Of a DNA stretch of 34,170 nt, positions 14,469 through 22,991 are shown piece by piece. The notes beneath the pieces are model-generated. The model had not been told where the DNA came from. It did not search any database and was given only the letters and a program-made list of their open reading frames with translations. The DNA comes from an uncultured Myxococcales bacterium (GTDB lineage Bacteria > Myxococcota_A > UBA9042), in assembly GCA_903883645.1 (NCBI GenBank), contig CAISBR010000129.1:1-34170 (forward strand), given 5' to 3'. The position numbers and the translations under genes were made by a program. How positions within the stretch are numbered: the stretch's first letter is position 1; each line of letters starts with the position of its first letter.

Positions 14469-16169
14469 ATGTCTACACCATTGCAACCCCCATCGCACAA
14501 GCCGGCCGATTCCGATGCAGAATCGCCGCCGTCCGCCGACGCCACCTGGCACGACGACGCGCCGTTCTTCGACGATTCGCCTAGTAATTTCGCGGATGAG
14601 CCACCCCTGTCGCACGATACGGAGCCGCTGAGGAGCGCTCCCCCTTTCGAGGACAATGACAGCTTTTTCGCTGATCACGCACCCACAACGGCGCCCGAGT
14701 TTGCGCCACAATTCGCCGCGCGGACGGGATCCGGCAGTGGTCGACGCGGTGGCGCGGGCCGAAGCCATGCAACGCGCGAGGCCAATGCGCTGACTGCCAC
14801 TTCGCCCCTGCAACCGGCTAATCTGCTTGCTGAACGTGCGGTCTTGGGCGCATGCCTGACTGACCCCGACGCGGTGCCATTGGCCATGTCGGCGATGCAG
14901 GCCGAAGACTTCTACGATCAGCGCCACGTCGAGATCTTCCAAGCGATCACGCGGTTGGCCATGGCGAACGCCAATGCCGACGTCGTGGCGGTGCACACAG
15001 ATTTAGAGCAAACCCTCAAAGACAAGAATCCCGTGCCGCTGCCGTACCTGTTCGAGCTGTGCCGCGAGGTCGGCAGCTCGGCGGCGGTCGAGCATTATGC
15101 GAATGGTTTGACCAAGTTGGCCCGCGCACGCCGCATTCTGCGCGCCACTCACTTGGTGCAGCAAAAGGGGTATGAACGCGGCCTCGATCCCGACGAATTT
15201 GTGCAGATCGTCGAAAAAGAGCTCGGCGATGCGCTCAAAGATACGGTGCGCGGCGGACCGCAGCCGATCAGCCAACTCGTGGGCGAAACCTACCAGCGTG
15301 TGATGGAGGCCCGCGCCCGCGGTGGCGAAATCGTAGGTATATCTACTGGTTTTCGCGATATCGATCATTGGCACTTGGGTCTGCATGCCACCGACCTCAT
15401 CATCTTGGCGGCGCGGCCTGCGATGGGTAAGTCCGCGTTTGCGCTCAATCTAGCCGCTAACGTCGCCGAGGAACCGGGGCGGACTCCCGAGCAACGCCGT
15501 GCGCGCGTGGCGTTCTTCTCGCTCGAAATGGGTCGCGAACAGCTGGTGTTGCGTATGCTCTCGTCGCGATCGCGTATTGGTCTCAAAGAACTACGTACGG
15601 GCCAGCTGTCGAACGACGACGAGCGGCTGCTGCGCGAGGCGGCGAGCGAACTGGCCGAGCTCGACCTGCACATCGATGACACCCCGTCGCTGTCGACCGT
15701 GGATCTGCGCTCGCGCTGCAAACGGCTCGAGATGGGCGGGCCGCTGACGCTGGTGGTGGTCGACTACCTGCAGCTGATGCGCGGTACGGGCGGTGCCAAG
15801 CAGAGCCGCGAGCAAGAAGTGGCCGAAATTTCGCGCTCGCTCAAGGCGTTAGCGAAAGAGAGCCACTGTACGGTGGTGGCGCTGTCGCAGCTCAACCGCA
15901 GCCTAGAAAAGCGCGATGGCAACAGCAAGAAGCCGCAGATGAGCGACTTGCGCGAGTCGGGATCGATCGAGCAAGATGCCGATATTATTTGGTTTATTCA
16001 TCGCGAAAACTACTACAACAGCGAAGCCCCTGAGCATCTCGCCCAGCTCGTCGTCGCCAAGCAGCGCGCCGGCATGACCGGCGACATCAATCTGCACTTC
16101 GAAGGCAAATTCACCAAGTTCAGCACGCTCGATGATCGCGTCAACGACCAGTACGCGAACGGGGGATAG
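14469..16169 (+). CDS. dnaB: Replicative DNA helicase DnaB
   Basis: The hexameric helicase that unwinds DNA at the replication fork. The N-terminal primase-interacting domain starts at about residue 117 (NLLAERAVLGACLTDPDAV). The RecA-like ATPase core begins near 290, with Walker A ARPAMGKSAF at about 315-324, FFSLEMGREQL, Walker B LVVVDYLQLM at about 428-437, then ALSQLNRSLEKR, SGSIEQDADII and AKQRAGMTG. The C-terminus GKFTKFSTLDD is typical. At 566 residues it is about 100 longer than usual because of an acidic, Ser/Pro/Asp-rich, probably disordered extension at residues 1-116. No intein is present. The start is fixed by the promoter just ahead; no in-frame alternative fits better. Confidence 0.95.
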   Translation: MSTPLQPPSHKPADSDAESPPSADATWHDDAPFFDDSPSNFADEPPLSHDTEPLRSAPPFEDNDSFFADHAPTTAPEFAPQFAARTGSGSGRRGGAGRSHATREANALTATSPLQPANLLAERAVLGACLTDPDAVPLAMSAMQAEDFYDQRHVEIFQAITRLAMANANADVVAVHTDLEQTLKDKNPVPLPYLFELCREVGSSAAVEHYANGLTKLARARRILRATHLVQQKGYERGLDPDEFVQIVEKELGDALKDTVRGGPQPISQLVGETYQRVMEARARGGEIVGISTGFRDIDHWHLGLHATDLIILAARPAMGKSAFALNLAANVAEEPGRTPEQRRARVAFFSLEMGREQLVLRMLSSRSRIGLKELRTGQLSNDDERLLREAASELAELDLHIDDTPSLSTVDLRSRCKRLEMGGPLTLVVVDYLQLMRGTGGAKQSREQEVAEISRSLKALAKESHCTVVALSQLNRSLEKRDGNSKKPQMSDLRESGSIEQDADIIWFIHRENYYNSEAPEHLAQLVVAKQRAGMTGDINLHFEGKFTKFSTLDDRVNDQYANGG

Positions 16170-16236
16170 CGTTTTCGCACCGTTGCGTGGTAGATCCGGA
16201 GCGTGCGGCCGGGCACGGTCGCTCATAGGGGTAGAT

Positions 16237-17016
16237 TTGGAAGTCCGCTGGAAAATTCTGCTTGCAGCCGTTGGAGTTGGCGCCCTTGCCGCCATCGCCG
16301 TCGTGGTACTGAGGCAGCCGGCCGACCAGCCAGCGACCACCGCCCTAGACCGCAATGAGCCCAAGCCCACCGTGCCGACTGCGGATGCGGGCGCACCAGT
16401 GGCTGTGGACCAAGCGCTGCCCGGCGTGTGGGTCGACCAGAGCCCGCCCGGTGCCGACAGCAAGGGTCCGCTTGTGCTGGCGCTGCACGGTCGCGGCGAT
16501 ACTCCCGAACACTTTTCTGCAGTTGCAGGGCGTTTGGGGCCCAAGTGGACTTGGCGGCTGCTCAAGGCACCGCTGCCTTGGCGCGAAAATACCCAGTGGT
16601 TTCGTTCAGATGCGCCCGATCAGGGCCACGCCGACATGCTGGCGGCCGAGCGATTGGTCGAGGCCCATGTGCGGTCGGCACCGGGTCGCAAGGTGGCGCT
16701 GCTCGGATTTTCGCAAGGCTGCTTTGTGGCTGCGCATTTTGTCGCCGAGCACCCCTCGCAAGTGGCGGCCGTGGTGTGCATTTCGGGCGCGCTGGCCTAC
16801 CCACTCGACGCCAAGCCCGCGGCGACCGCCACGCCGATGCTGTTCGTGCACGGCAGCGAAGATCAGGTCGTGCCCCTGGCCCGCGGCCGCGATGCCGCCG
16901 ATCAGCTCAAGAAGCTCGGAATTGCTGTCGAATTCACCCAGCATACCGAGGCGCACACCATCCCCGAAAGCGAGACCGCGCACATCCGCGAGTGGCTCGA
17001 GCGGCAGCTGCGCTAA
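16237..17016 (+). CDS. Membrane-anchored alpha/beta hydrolase (carboxylesterase/phospholipase type)
   Basis: About 259 residues. The product begins with a single hydrophobic anchor (WKILLAAVGVGALAAIAVVVL), a Pro/Ala/Thr linker, and an alpha/beta hydrolase of the Abhydrolase_2 group. Landmarks are LALHGRGDTPEHF (oxyanion region), nucleophile Ser159 in LLGFSQGCF, FVHGSEDQVVP with the acid, and the His in TEAHTIPESE. The anchor predicts a catalytic domain outside the cytoplasm; the substrate is unknown. The start is not certain: TTG at 16237 has AGGGGT just ahead, whereas an in-frame ATG at 16132 would overlap dnaB by 38 bases and put 35 odd Arg-rich residues before the anchor. Motif copy 3 lies 13 bases after the stop. 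Confidence 0.82.
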   Translation: MEVRWKILLAAVGVGALAAIAVVVLRQPADQPATTALDRNEPKPTVPTADAGAPVAVDQALPGVWVDQSPPGADSKGPLVLALHGRGDTPEHFSAVAGRLGPKWTWRLLKAPLPWRENTQWFRSDAPDQGHADMLAAERLVEAHVRSAPGRKVALLGFSQGCFVAAHFVAEHPSQVAAVVCISGALAYPLDAKPAATATPMLFVHGSEDQVVPLARGRDAADQLKKLGIAVEFTQHTEAHTIPESETAHIREWLERQLR

Positions 17017-17028
17017 GCGAAAATTAGA

Positions 17029-17057
17029 TAGCAGCCATTTTCTACTCCCTGATTTCA
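17029..17057 (+). repeat. Copy 3 of the 29-base intergenic 3' motif
   Basis: TAGCAGCCATTTTCTAC, five bases, then GATTTCA. The first 17 bases are identical to copy 1. It is followed exactly 155 bases later by copy 4. The 126-base interval between this pair and that between copies 1 and 2 show no convincing sequence similarity to each other. Confidence 0.7.
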
Positions 17058-17157
17058 CAGGATCTTTCGCCTTAAGCCCCATCCAACAGCGACGACGACA
17101 CGGGCACAAGACGAACCTAGCACTGCCCCCTAGCTGTGGCCGCGCACGAGCCCGCCA

Positions 17158-17200
17158 AAGCCGACTTGCACGCGCAGTCGGCTTAGCATCCTTTTTCTAC
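17158..17200 (+). terminator. Intrinsic terminator overlapping motif copy 4
   Basis: AAGCCGACT (17158-17166), a nine-base loop and AGTCGGCTT (17176-17184) make a perfect 9-bp stem. Six bases later comes TTTTT within CCTTTTTCTAC. It would end rightward transcription from the dnaB-hydrolase unit before fadN. Confidence 0.55.
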
Positions 17201-17212
17201 TCCGCGAATTTA
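17184..17212 (+). repeat. Copy 4 of the 29-base intergenic 3' motif
   Basis: TAGCATCCTTTTTCTAC, five bases, then GAATTTA. It is the second member of a pair with copy 3. The remaining gap to fadN (17213-17503) contains no gene I can support; the only feature of note is a perfect TTGACA at 17418-17423 without a convincing -10, a possible but weak fadN promoter. Confidence 0.7.
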
Positions 17213-17503
17213 CATGGATTTACCATTCGCCGGCGAGCACCTGCCCTGCCACGCCGCGGTCGCTCCCCCTCCGCCCGTCTTCCGGTGACGAACTCCTGAC
17301 CAAGCGCCCAAACGGCGGCGGCGGTTGCATCGACACACCTTGCCGTGCCGCCTACACTGCTTGCTCGCTGCAGGCCCGCTACCCAGGTCTGCCGCGCGGC
17401 GATGCTCAGCTAACTTGTTGACATGTCGCGCGATTTTGGCTCTACGAGTCCCAACAGGGACGCATTCGGTCACACGGGGCAACCGCTCCTCGCGAGGTCT
17501 TCT

Positions 17504-19873
17504 ATGTCTTTGCACCGCATCAACAAAGTCGGTGTCGTCGGCGCCGGTGTCATGGGCACGGGCATTGCCTGCCACTTGGCCTCAGCCGGCATCGACGTGC
17601 TGCTGGTCGACATCGTTCCCAAAGACGCACCCGCCTTTGCCGCAGGCGACGCCAAGGTTAAGAAGGCCCGCAACGCCATCTCGCAAGGCGGCTTAGACAA
17701 AGCACTGGTGCTCAAGCCCGCGCCGATCCACCGCACCGGCGAGGCCGCGCGCATCCGCATCGGCAACCTGCAAGACGACTTGGTCGAGCTCGGCGCCTGC
17801 GACTGGGTCGTAGAGGCCGTAACCGAGCGTCTCGACATCAAAAACGCGGTGTTCTCGGCCATCGATAGCCACCGCGCGCCGCACACCATCGTCAGCTCGA
17901 ACACCTCGGGCATTCCGCTCGCCAAGATGGTCGAGCCGCGCAGCGAGGGCTTCAAGAAGCACTTTCTGATCACGCACTTCTTCAATCCTGTCCGCTACAT
18001 GAAGCTGGTCGAGATCGTCGCGGGCGAGCACACCGACCCGGCAATCGTCCAGAAGATGAGCAAGTTCTGCCAAGACGACCTGGGCAAGGGCGTGGTCGAT
18101 GCCAAAGACACCATCAACTTCATCGCCAACCGCATCGGCGTGCACGACATGATGCAGGCGGTTAACCTTGTGTTTAGCCAGGGTTATCGTATCGATGAGG
18201 TCGATGCCCTATTCGGCGAGCCCATGGGCCGGCCCAAAAGCGCCGTGTTCCGCACCGCCGATGTGGTGGGCCTCGACACCCTGGGCCACGTGGCGCAGAA
18301 CTGCTACGACAACCTACAAAGTGACCCAAATCGCGCAATTTTCGACCTGCACCCGGTGCTGAAGGCGATGATTGCCAAGGGCGCGATTGGCCAAAAGGCC
18401 GGCGCGGGCTTCTACCGCAAGGTGGGCGCCGACATCTTGGTGCTCGACGCGGCCAAGCAGGATTATGTACCGCAAGTTAAAGCTGATTTCGCCTGTCTCG
18501 CTGCCCACGGCAAGGTCCGCGACACCGGTGCGCGCATCAAGGCGATTGCGTTTAGCGACGACCGCGGCGGCAAGCTGGCCTGGGATACGCTGAGCCGCTC
18601 GCTCTGTTACGCCGCGAATCTGCTGGGCGAAATCGCCGACGATGTGGTGAGTATCGACCGCGCCATGCGCTGGGGCTTCAACTGGCAGCTCGGGCCATTC
18701 GAGCTGTGGGACGCGCTCGGCGTCGCCGCGGTGGTCGAGCGCCTAACGAGCGAGGGCCGCGCCATTCCGCCGGCCGTGCAAAAGCTGCTGGCGAGCGGCA
18801 AGTCTATGTTCTACGAGGGTAAGCAGCAGACTAACTTTAAGCTCGAGCGCCTGGCGGTACCGGCTCTGCCTGGCCTGCATCTGGCCGATGTGCGCACCGC
18901 CGGCAAGGTGGTGGCCGAGAATCCGTCGGCGCAGCTACTGGATCTGGGCGACGACGTGCTCTGCCTGGCGTTTCGCAGCAAGGCCAACGCGCTCGACGAC
19001 AAGATCATCGAGATGGGTTACAAGGCCCTAGAACTGCTCGATAAAGGCCCGTGGGTCGGTCTCGTCATCGGCAACGACGGCGGCAACTTCTCGGTCGGCG
19101 CCAACTTGGGCTTCATCGCCCAGTTCGCCAGCGAGGGCAAGTGGGACGAGTTGGCCGGTGCGGTCAAGATGTTTCAAAGCTTGTTCATGTTGCTCAAGTA
19201 CAGCCACGCGCCGATCGTCGCCGCGCCCCACGCCATGACCTTTGGCGGAGGCTGCGAAATCGCCATGCATTCCAGCCGGATGCAGGCCGCAGCCGAGACA
19301 TACTTTGGCCTCGTCGAAGTGGGCGTCGGCCTCATCCCCGGCGCGGGCGGCACCAAGGAGCTCGCGGTGCGCGCGTTGAACGGCATCGCGTCCGACAGCC
19401 GGCTCGACCGCACCCTGGCGCTACAAAAAGCCTTTGAGACCATCGCCTTGGCCAAGGTCTCGACCGGTGCTGGCAATGCCCGCGAGCTGAACTTCTTGCG
19501 CCCCGAAGACAGCATCAGCTTTGACGGCGATCAGCGGATCGGCCACGCCAAACAGAAGGTATTGAACCTGGTTTCGGAGGGTTACCGCCCAGCGCTCGCG
19601 CCCGACAACCTAGTCATGCCAGGCAACGAAGGCATCGCCCTTTTCGACTTGGCGCTGTACAACTTCCGGTGCGCGGGCCAGGCCAGCGAGCACGACTGCA
19701 CCATCGGCCACGAAGTCGCCCGCGTGCTGTGCGGCGGCGAGGGCGGAGGCAAGAAAACCGAGTGGGATCTGCTGGATCTGGAGCGCGAGTCGTTCTTGAA
19801 ACTGGCCGGTATGCAAAGGACCCGCGATCGGGTTGCCCACATGCTGACCACTGGCAAGCCGCTGCGCAACTAA
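17504..19873 (+). CDS. fadN: 3-hydroxyacyl-CoA dehydrogenase / enoyl-CoA hydratase (FadN type)
   Basis: A 789-residue bifunctional beta-oxidation enzyme with the domain order of Bacillus FadN: dehydrogenase first, hydratase last. This is the reverse of E. coli FadB. The Rossmann loop is VGVVGAGVMGTGIA (about 9-22), followed by SSNTSGIP, THFFNPVRYMKLVEIV and KDTINFIANRIG. The crotonase part begins near 476 and retains both catalytic Glu positions (FGGGCEIAMHS and GLVEVGVGLIPGAGG). It converts trans-2-enoyl-CoA through 3-hydroxyacyl-CoA to 3-ketoacyl-CoA. ATG at 17504 follows GAGG by six bases; an in-frame ATG at 17423 would add 27 residues not typical of the family. The length equals the Bacillus enzyme. 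The thiolase that completes the spiral follows 79 bases downstream. Confidence 0.9.
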   Translation: MSLHRINKVGVVGAGVMGTGIACHLASAGIDVLLVDIVPKDAPAFAAGDAKVKKARNAISQGGLDKALVLKPAPIHRTGEAARIRIGNLQDDLVELGACDWVVEAVTERLDIKNAVFSAIDSHRAPHTIVSSNTSGIPLAKMVEPRSEGFKKHFLITHFFNPVRYMKLVEIVAGEHTDPAIVQKMSKFCQDDLGKGVVDAKDTINFIANRIGVHDMMQAVNLVFSQGYRIDEVDALFGEPMGRPKSAVFRTADVVGLDTLGHVAQNCYDNLQSDPNRAIFDLHPVLKAMIAKGAIGQKAGAGFYRKVGADILVLDAAKQDYVPQVKADFACLAAHGKVRDTGARIKAIAFSDDRGGKLAWDTLSRSLCYAANLLGEIADDVVSIDRAMRWGFNWQLGPFELWDALGVAAVVERLTSEGRAIPPAVQKLLASGKSMFYEGKQQTNFKLERLAVPALPGLHLADVRTAGKVVAENPSAQLLDLGDDVLCLAFRSKANALDDKIIEMGYKALELLDKGPWVGLVIGNDGGNFSVGANLGFIAQFASEGKWDELAGAVKMFQSLFMLLKYSHAPIVAAPHAMTFGGGCEIAMHSSRMQAAAETYFGLVEVGVGLIPGAGGTKELAVRALNGIASDSRLDRTLALQKAFETIALAKVSTGAGNARELNFLRPEDSISFDGDQRIGHAKQKVLNLVSEGYRPALAPDNLVMPGNEGIALFDLALYNFRCAGQASEHDCTIGHEVARVLCGGEGGGKKTEWDLLDLERESFLKLAGMQRTRDRVAHMLTTGKPLRN

Positions 19874-19901
19874 CCAAGGACTTCAAGAACCTCCACACCG
19901 C

Positions 19902-19933
19902 TGTCCACAGGTTATGGGCAGCTTGTCCACAGG
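19902..19933 (+). promoter_or_regulatory. Direct repeat TGTCCACAGG, DnaA-box-like, between fadN and fadA
   Basis: TGTCCACAGG occurs at 19902-19911 and 19924-19933, a spacing of 22 bases or about two helical turns. The second copy extends to TTGTCCACA, one base from the DnaA-box consensus TTATCCACA. Placement between two coding regions of one operon suggests either DnaA binding or an operator of a fatty-acid regulator; neither can be decided here. Confidence 0.35.
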
Positions 19934-19952
19934 ACAAAGAAAGGAGTACTCC

Positions 19953-21095
19953 ATGACTCGAAACGTCGTCATCGTCGCCGCCGTGCGCACCCCATGCGGC
20001 CGCGGCCTCAAGGGCAGCCTCGCCCGCGTGCGACCCGAAGACCTTGCCGCCACCGCCATCCGCGGCGCCCTCCAGGCCGCTCCCGGCGTCACCGGCGGGC
20101 AAATCCAAGACCTCGTGTTCGGCTGCGCCATGCCCGAGGGGCCGCAAGGCATGAACATCGCACGCATCGCCGGCCTTCGCGCGGGCTTGCCGGTCGAGGT
20201 ACCCGCCGTCACCGTTAACCGCTTCTGCAGCTCGGGCTTGCAAGCCATCGCCCAAGCCGCCATGTCGATCCAGGCCGGCCACACCGACGTCGCCCTCGCC
20301 GGCGGCGTCGAGTCGATGAGCCAGGTGCCGATGGGCGGCTTTAAGATCGCGCCACATCCGGTGATCATCCGCGAGTGGCCCGAGGTGTACATGCCGATGG
20401 GCAACACCGCGGAATTGGTGGCCAAGCAGCACAATATCTCGCGCGCCGATCAAGACGCGTTTGCCCTGCAGTCGCAGCTGCGCGCCAGCAAGTCGCAGAC
20501 CGACGGCCTGTTTGATACCGAGCTGGTCGCGGTGAACACCCCCGAAGGTAGCCTGGCGAAAGACGAATTGCCGCGCGGCGACACCACCCTCGAGGGTCTG
20601 AACAAGCTGAAGCCGGCCTTTCAGAACCCGGGCACGGTCACGGCGGGCTCGTCGTCGCCCCTGACCGATGGCGCGGCCGCGACCCTGCTGATGAGCGAAG
20701 AGATGGCCAAGGCGCTGGGACTACCGATTCTGGCGTATTTCCGAGGCTTTCAGGTCGCTGGCGTAGCACCAGAGATCATGGGTATCGGTCCGGTGGCAGC
20801 GGTGCCCAAGCTGCTCGAGCGGGCCGGGCTAAAAATCAGCGATATCGACCAGTTCGAGCTGAACGAGGCCTTTGCCGCGCAGTCGCTGGCGGTGATGCGC
20901 AAGCTCGACCTGGACCCCACCAAGGTCAACCCGCTGGGCGGCGCGATTGCCCTGGGTCACCCGCTGGGGGCCACCGGCGCCAAGCTGACCGCTACACTCG
21001 TGCACAGCCTGCGTCGCACCGGCGGCCGCTACGGCATCGTAACCATGTGCGTCGGCGGTGGCATGGGTGCGGCCGGCCTTTTCGAGCGGGCCTAG
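19953..21095 (+). CDS. fadA: Acetyl-CoA acyltransferase (3-ketoacyl-CoA thiolase)
   Basis: A 380-residue thiolase that cleaves 3-ketoacyl-CoA to acetyl-CoA and a shortened acyl-CoA. The acyl-enzyme Cys92 sits in VNRFCSSGLQA. The catalytic His is in NPLGGAIALGHPLGATGAK and the second Cys366 in VTMCVGGGMGAAGLFERA. An ESMSQVPMGG stretch and NEAFAAQ are also typical. AAGGAG lies 6 bases before the ATG at 19953, which fixes the start. With the upstream FadN-type enzyme it forms a two-gene beta-oxidation module, as in Bacillus fadNA(E), but no acyl-CoA dehydrogenase is present here. Confidence 0.93.
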   Translation: MTRNVVIVAAVRTPCGRGLKGSLARVRPEDLAATAIRGALQAAPGVTGGQIQDLVFGCAMPEGPQGMNIARIAGLRAGLPVEVPAVTVNRFCSSGLQAIAQAAMSIQAGHTDVALAGGVESMSQVPMGGFKIAPHPVIIREWPEVYMPMGNTAELVAKQHNISRADQDAFALQSQLRASKSQTDGLFDTELVAVNTPEGSLAKDELPRGDTTLEGLNKLKPAFQNPGTVTAGSSSPLTDGAAATLLMSEEMAKALGLPILAYFRGFQVAGVAPEIMGIGPVAAVPKLLERAGLKISDIDQFELNEAFAAQSLAVMRKLDLDPTKVNPLGGAIALGHPLGATGAKLTATLVHSLRRTGGRYGIVTMCVGGGMGAAGLFERA

Positions 21096-21113
21096 GCAAA
21101 CCCGGCGACTGGA

Positions 21114-21138
21114 GCGCGGCGTGCAGCGAGCGCCGCGC
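21114..21138 (+). other. GC-rich perfect hairpin downstream of fadA
   Basis: GCGCGGCG (21114-21121), a nine-base loop and CGCCGCGC (21131-21138). It lies 18 bases after the thiolase stop, but no T-run follows, so it is at best an inefficient or Rho-assisted terminator or an mRNA-stabilising stem. Confidence 0.35.
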
Positions 21139-21299
21139 CCTGGTCGTTGCCCTGCGGCGCAGAAAAAAATCGCTGCACCGCTAGCTCCTAGATCGCGCGG
21201 ATAGCGTAAGGCGTTGCCCCAGCCTAGCGAGTCGGCTAGTGTTGACAGGGGCGCTGTGCCCCCCCCTTCCTAAGCAGCACACGACCGACCAAGTGAGGC

Positions 21300-22991
21300 A
21301 TGATCGAGGACCGCCGCAAGCATCCGCGTTACTCTGTGCTGACCCGCTGCGTCCTGAACTGGTCCGGCGGCCGGCGCGAGCTTCTCTGTACCGAAGTCGG
21401 CCCAGCCAGTGCATTTTTGCACACACGGCCCGACGGCTTCGAAGTAGGCGGAGCCGCGTCGCTTGAGATGCGCGCCGGAGGCCTCGGCTCGCCGATGACC
21501 AAGCTGACTTGCCGCATCGCGCGCGTAGTTCCCGGCGGCGGTCCCGGACCCTCGGGGCTGGCGGTGGTGTGGCAGACCGCGGCGTGCGACTTGGGCCTCG
21601 ACGCATTGGTCCGATTCCTAACGACCGTGCTGCGTCTACCCCAGGTCTCGGCCGCCGAGGTCACACTGGGCGGCCACGCAGAGTTCGATATCGCCGGTTA
21701 CCATGCCGGTGTGGGTCGCGTGACGGTAGGCAGCGGGCGCGGCGGCGAGCCGGATGTCGTGGGCCTGGCCGCCCGCGCACACAGCAGCGGTCGCCACAGC
21801 GCACTGAACGCGACCGTTGCTGGACTCGCAGCCACCACTAGCACCGGCCCGCGGCCAACGGTACCGAACCCACTGCAAGACGACATACGCAGCCAACGCT
21901 CCAGCGTCAGCGGCACCCATCCTGCGGTGGGGCCAACGTCGCGTACGGGGGTCAGCGGCACCTACCCTTCCGTCGCCCCGACATCGCGCTCGAGTGGCAA
22001 CATACCCAGCATCACCGCAGCTCGACCCACCCCCACACCGTCCGAGCTGCCAGAATGGCGGCGCCCGTCGAGCCAAGGGCCCGCGCCGCGACTAGATCAG
22101 CCGGTGCTAACGACAGGGCGCGTCTCGCAACAAGCGATCAAGATGGTGCTGGCCGTGGCATCGGAGGCCTTAGATGGCCCGCCACCGCAGCTGAGTCAGC
22201 CAACGCCCGGGTTGCAGCCGCCGGCAGTGCCCGTTCAGGGCATTGAGCCACTGCGGCGCTCGTCGCAGTCGCGCATGCGAATGGAAGAAATTCCGGTGGC
22301 TGCGGTGCGGCCGGCGACGGGGTCTCACGTGCAGTTGGTGCTGCCGCCCGTCGACAAGGGGCGACCGCCCGTCGGCGAGCGCACGCCCGGTCTGGGTTGG
22401 AAGCCGCCCACGTTTTCGCCCAAATCGAGCAGTGATCCCTTTGGGTTTGCGGAGATGACGGCGACCCCGCCCGCTGCACCGCCGGTCGCCACCCTGCCGA
22501 GCGCGGAAGAAGGTACGCAACAGAGCTGGCCCGTGTACGCCCTGGGAGCCGGCGAGAGACGCAGTCCGACCGACGCTGTGGGGGTGGCCAAAAGTCCGCC
22601 GCCGCAAAGTCCCGCACCTGCGCTCGCGCTGCAGACCGCCGCACCGCGACCATCGCAGCGGCGTCACGACCGGTCGCTCCTGGTGCGCGTCGATCACCCC
22701 GTGGCCTATGAGCGTTGTGAGCGGGTCTTTCGCGGCCGCGCCGTGTCGATCGGACCGCAAGCCGTAGCGGTGGTTACGCACGAAGAGCAGCCACAGCTCG
22801 ACGAGTGGGTGGTGGTGCATCTGCCGCTGGGTACGCGCGAGCAGCCGTTTACCATCTACTTGTGTGGGAAACTGCTACAGATTACGACGGAGACCGAGCT
22901 TGGGCCGCGCTTCGTGATGCACATCGAGCGGGTCGAAGAGGGTCGTTACCCCGGTTCGTTCCAGCGCTTTTTAGAGACGCTGGGCTCGTGA
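21300..22991 (+). CDS. Protein with PilZ-like domains at both ends and disordered middle
   Basis: A 563-residue cytosolic protein. The N-terminus MIEDRRKHPRYSV has the RxxxR entry motif of PilZ domains and continues as a beta-rich domain to about residue 125. A long Pro/Ser/Thr-rich linker follows (about 130-450) with imperfect repeats around SSVSGTHPAVGPTSR and GVSGTYPSVAPTSR. A second PilZ-like domain begins at about 452 (QRRHDRSLLVRVDHP, then RAVSIGPQAVAV). PilZ domains usually bind cyclic-di-GMP through RxxxR and (D/N)xSxxG; the second motif is degenerate in both copies, so binding is doubtful. ATG at 21300 is preceded only by a weak GTGAGGC. The protease gene overlaps its stop. Confidence 0.78.
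   Translation: MIEDRRKHPRYSVLTRCVLNWSGGRRELLCTEVGPASAFLHTRPDGFEVGGAASLEMRAGGLGSPMTKLTCRIARVVPGGGPGPSGLAVVWQTAACDLGLDALVRFLTTVLRLPQVSAAEVTLGGHAEFDIAGYHAGVGRVTVGSGRGGEPDVVGLAARAHSSGRHSALNATVAGLAATTSTGPRPTVPNPLQDDIRSQRSSVSGTHPAVGPTSRTGVSGTYPSVAPTSRSSGNIPSITAARPTPTPSELPEWRRPSSQGPAPRLDQPVLTTGRVSQQAIKMVLAVASEALDGPPPQLSQPTPGLQPPAVPVQGIEPLRRSSQSRMRMEEIPVAAVRPATGSHVQLVLPPVDKGRPPVGERTPGLGWKPPTFSPKSSSDPFGFAEMTATPPAAPPVATLPSAEEGTQQSWPVYALGAGERRSPTDAVGVAKSPPPQSPAPALALQTAAPRPSQRRHDRSLLVRVDHPVAYERCERVFRGRAVSIGPQAVAVVTHEEQPQLDEWVVVHLPLGTREQPFTIYLCGKLLQITTETELGPRFVMHIERVEEGRYPGSFQRFLETLGS

Noticed and set aside
13500..17212. CRISPR-like reading of the repeated motif
   Set aside because: Only pairs, 126-base intervals, loci separated by genes, no cas genes; not an array.
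21242..21247. TTGACA ahead of the PilZ-like gene
   Set aside because: No -10 hexamer at a suitable distance; followed by a GC hairpin and a C-run.
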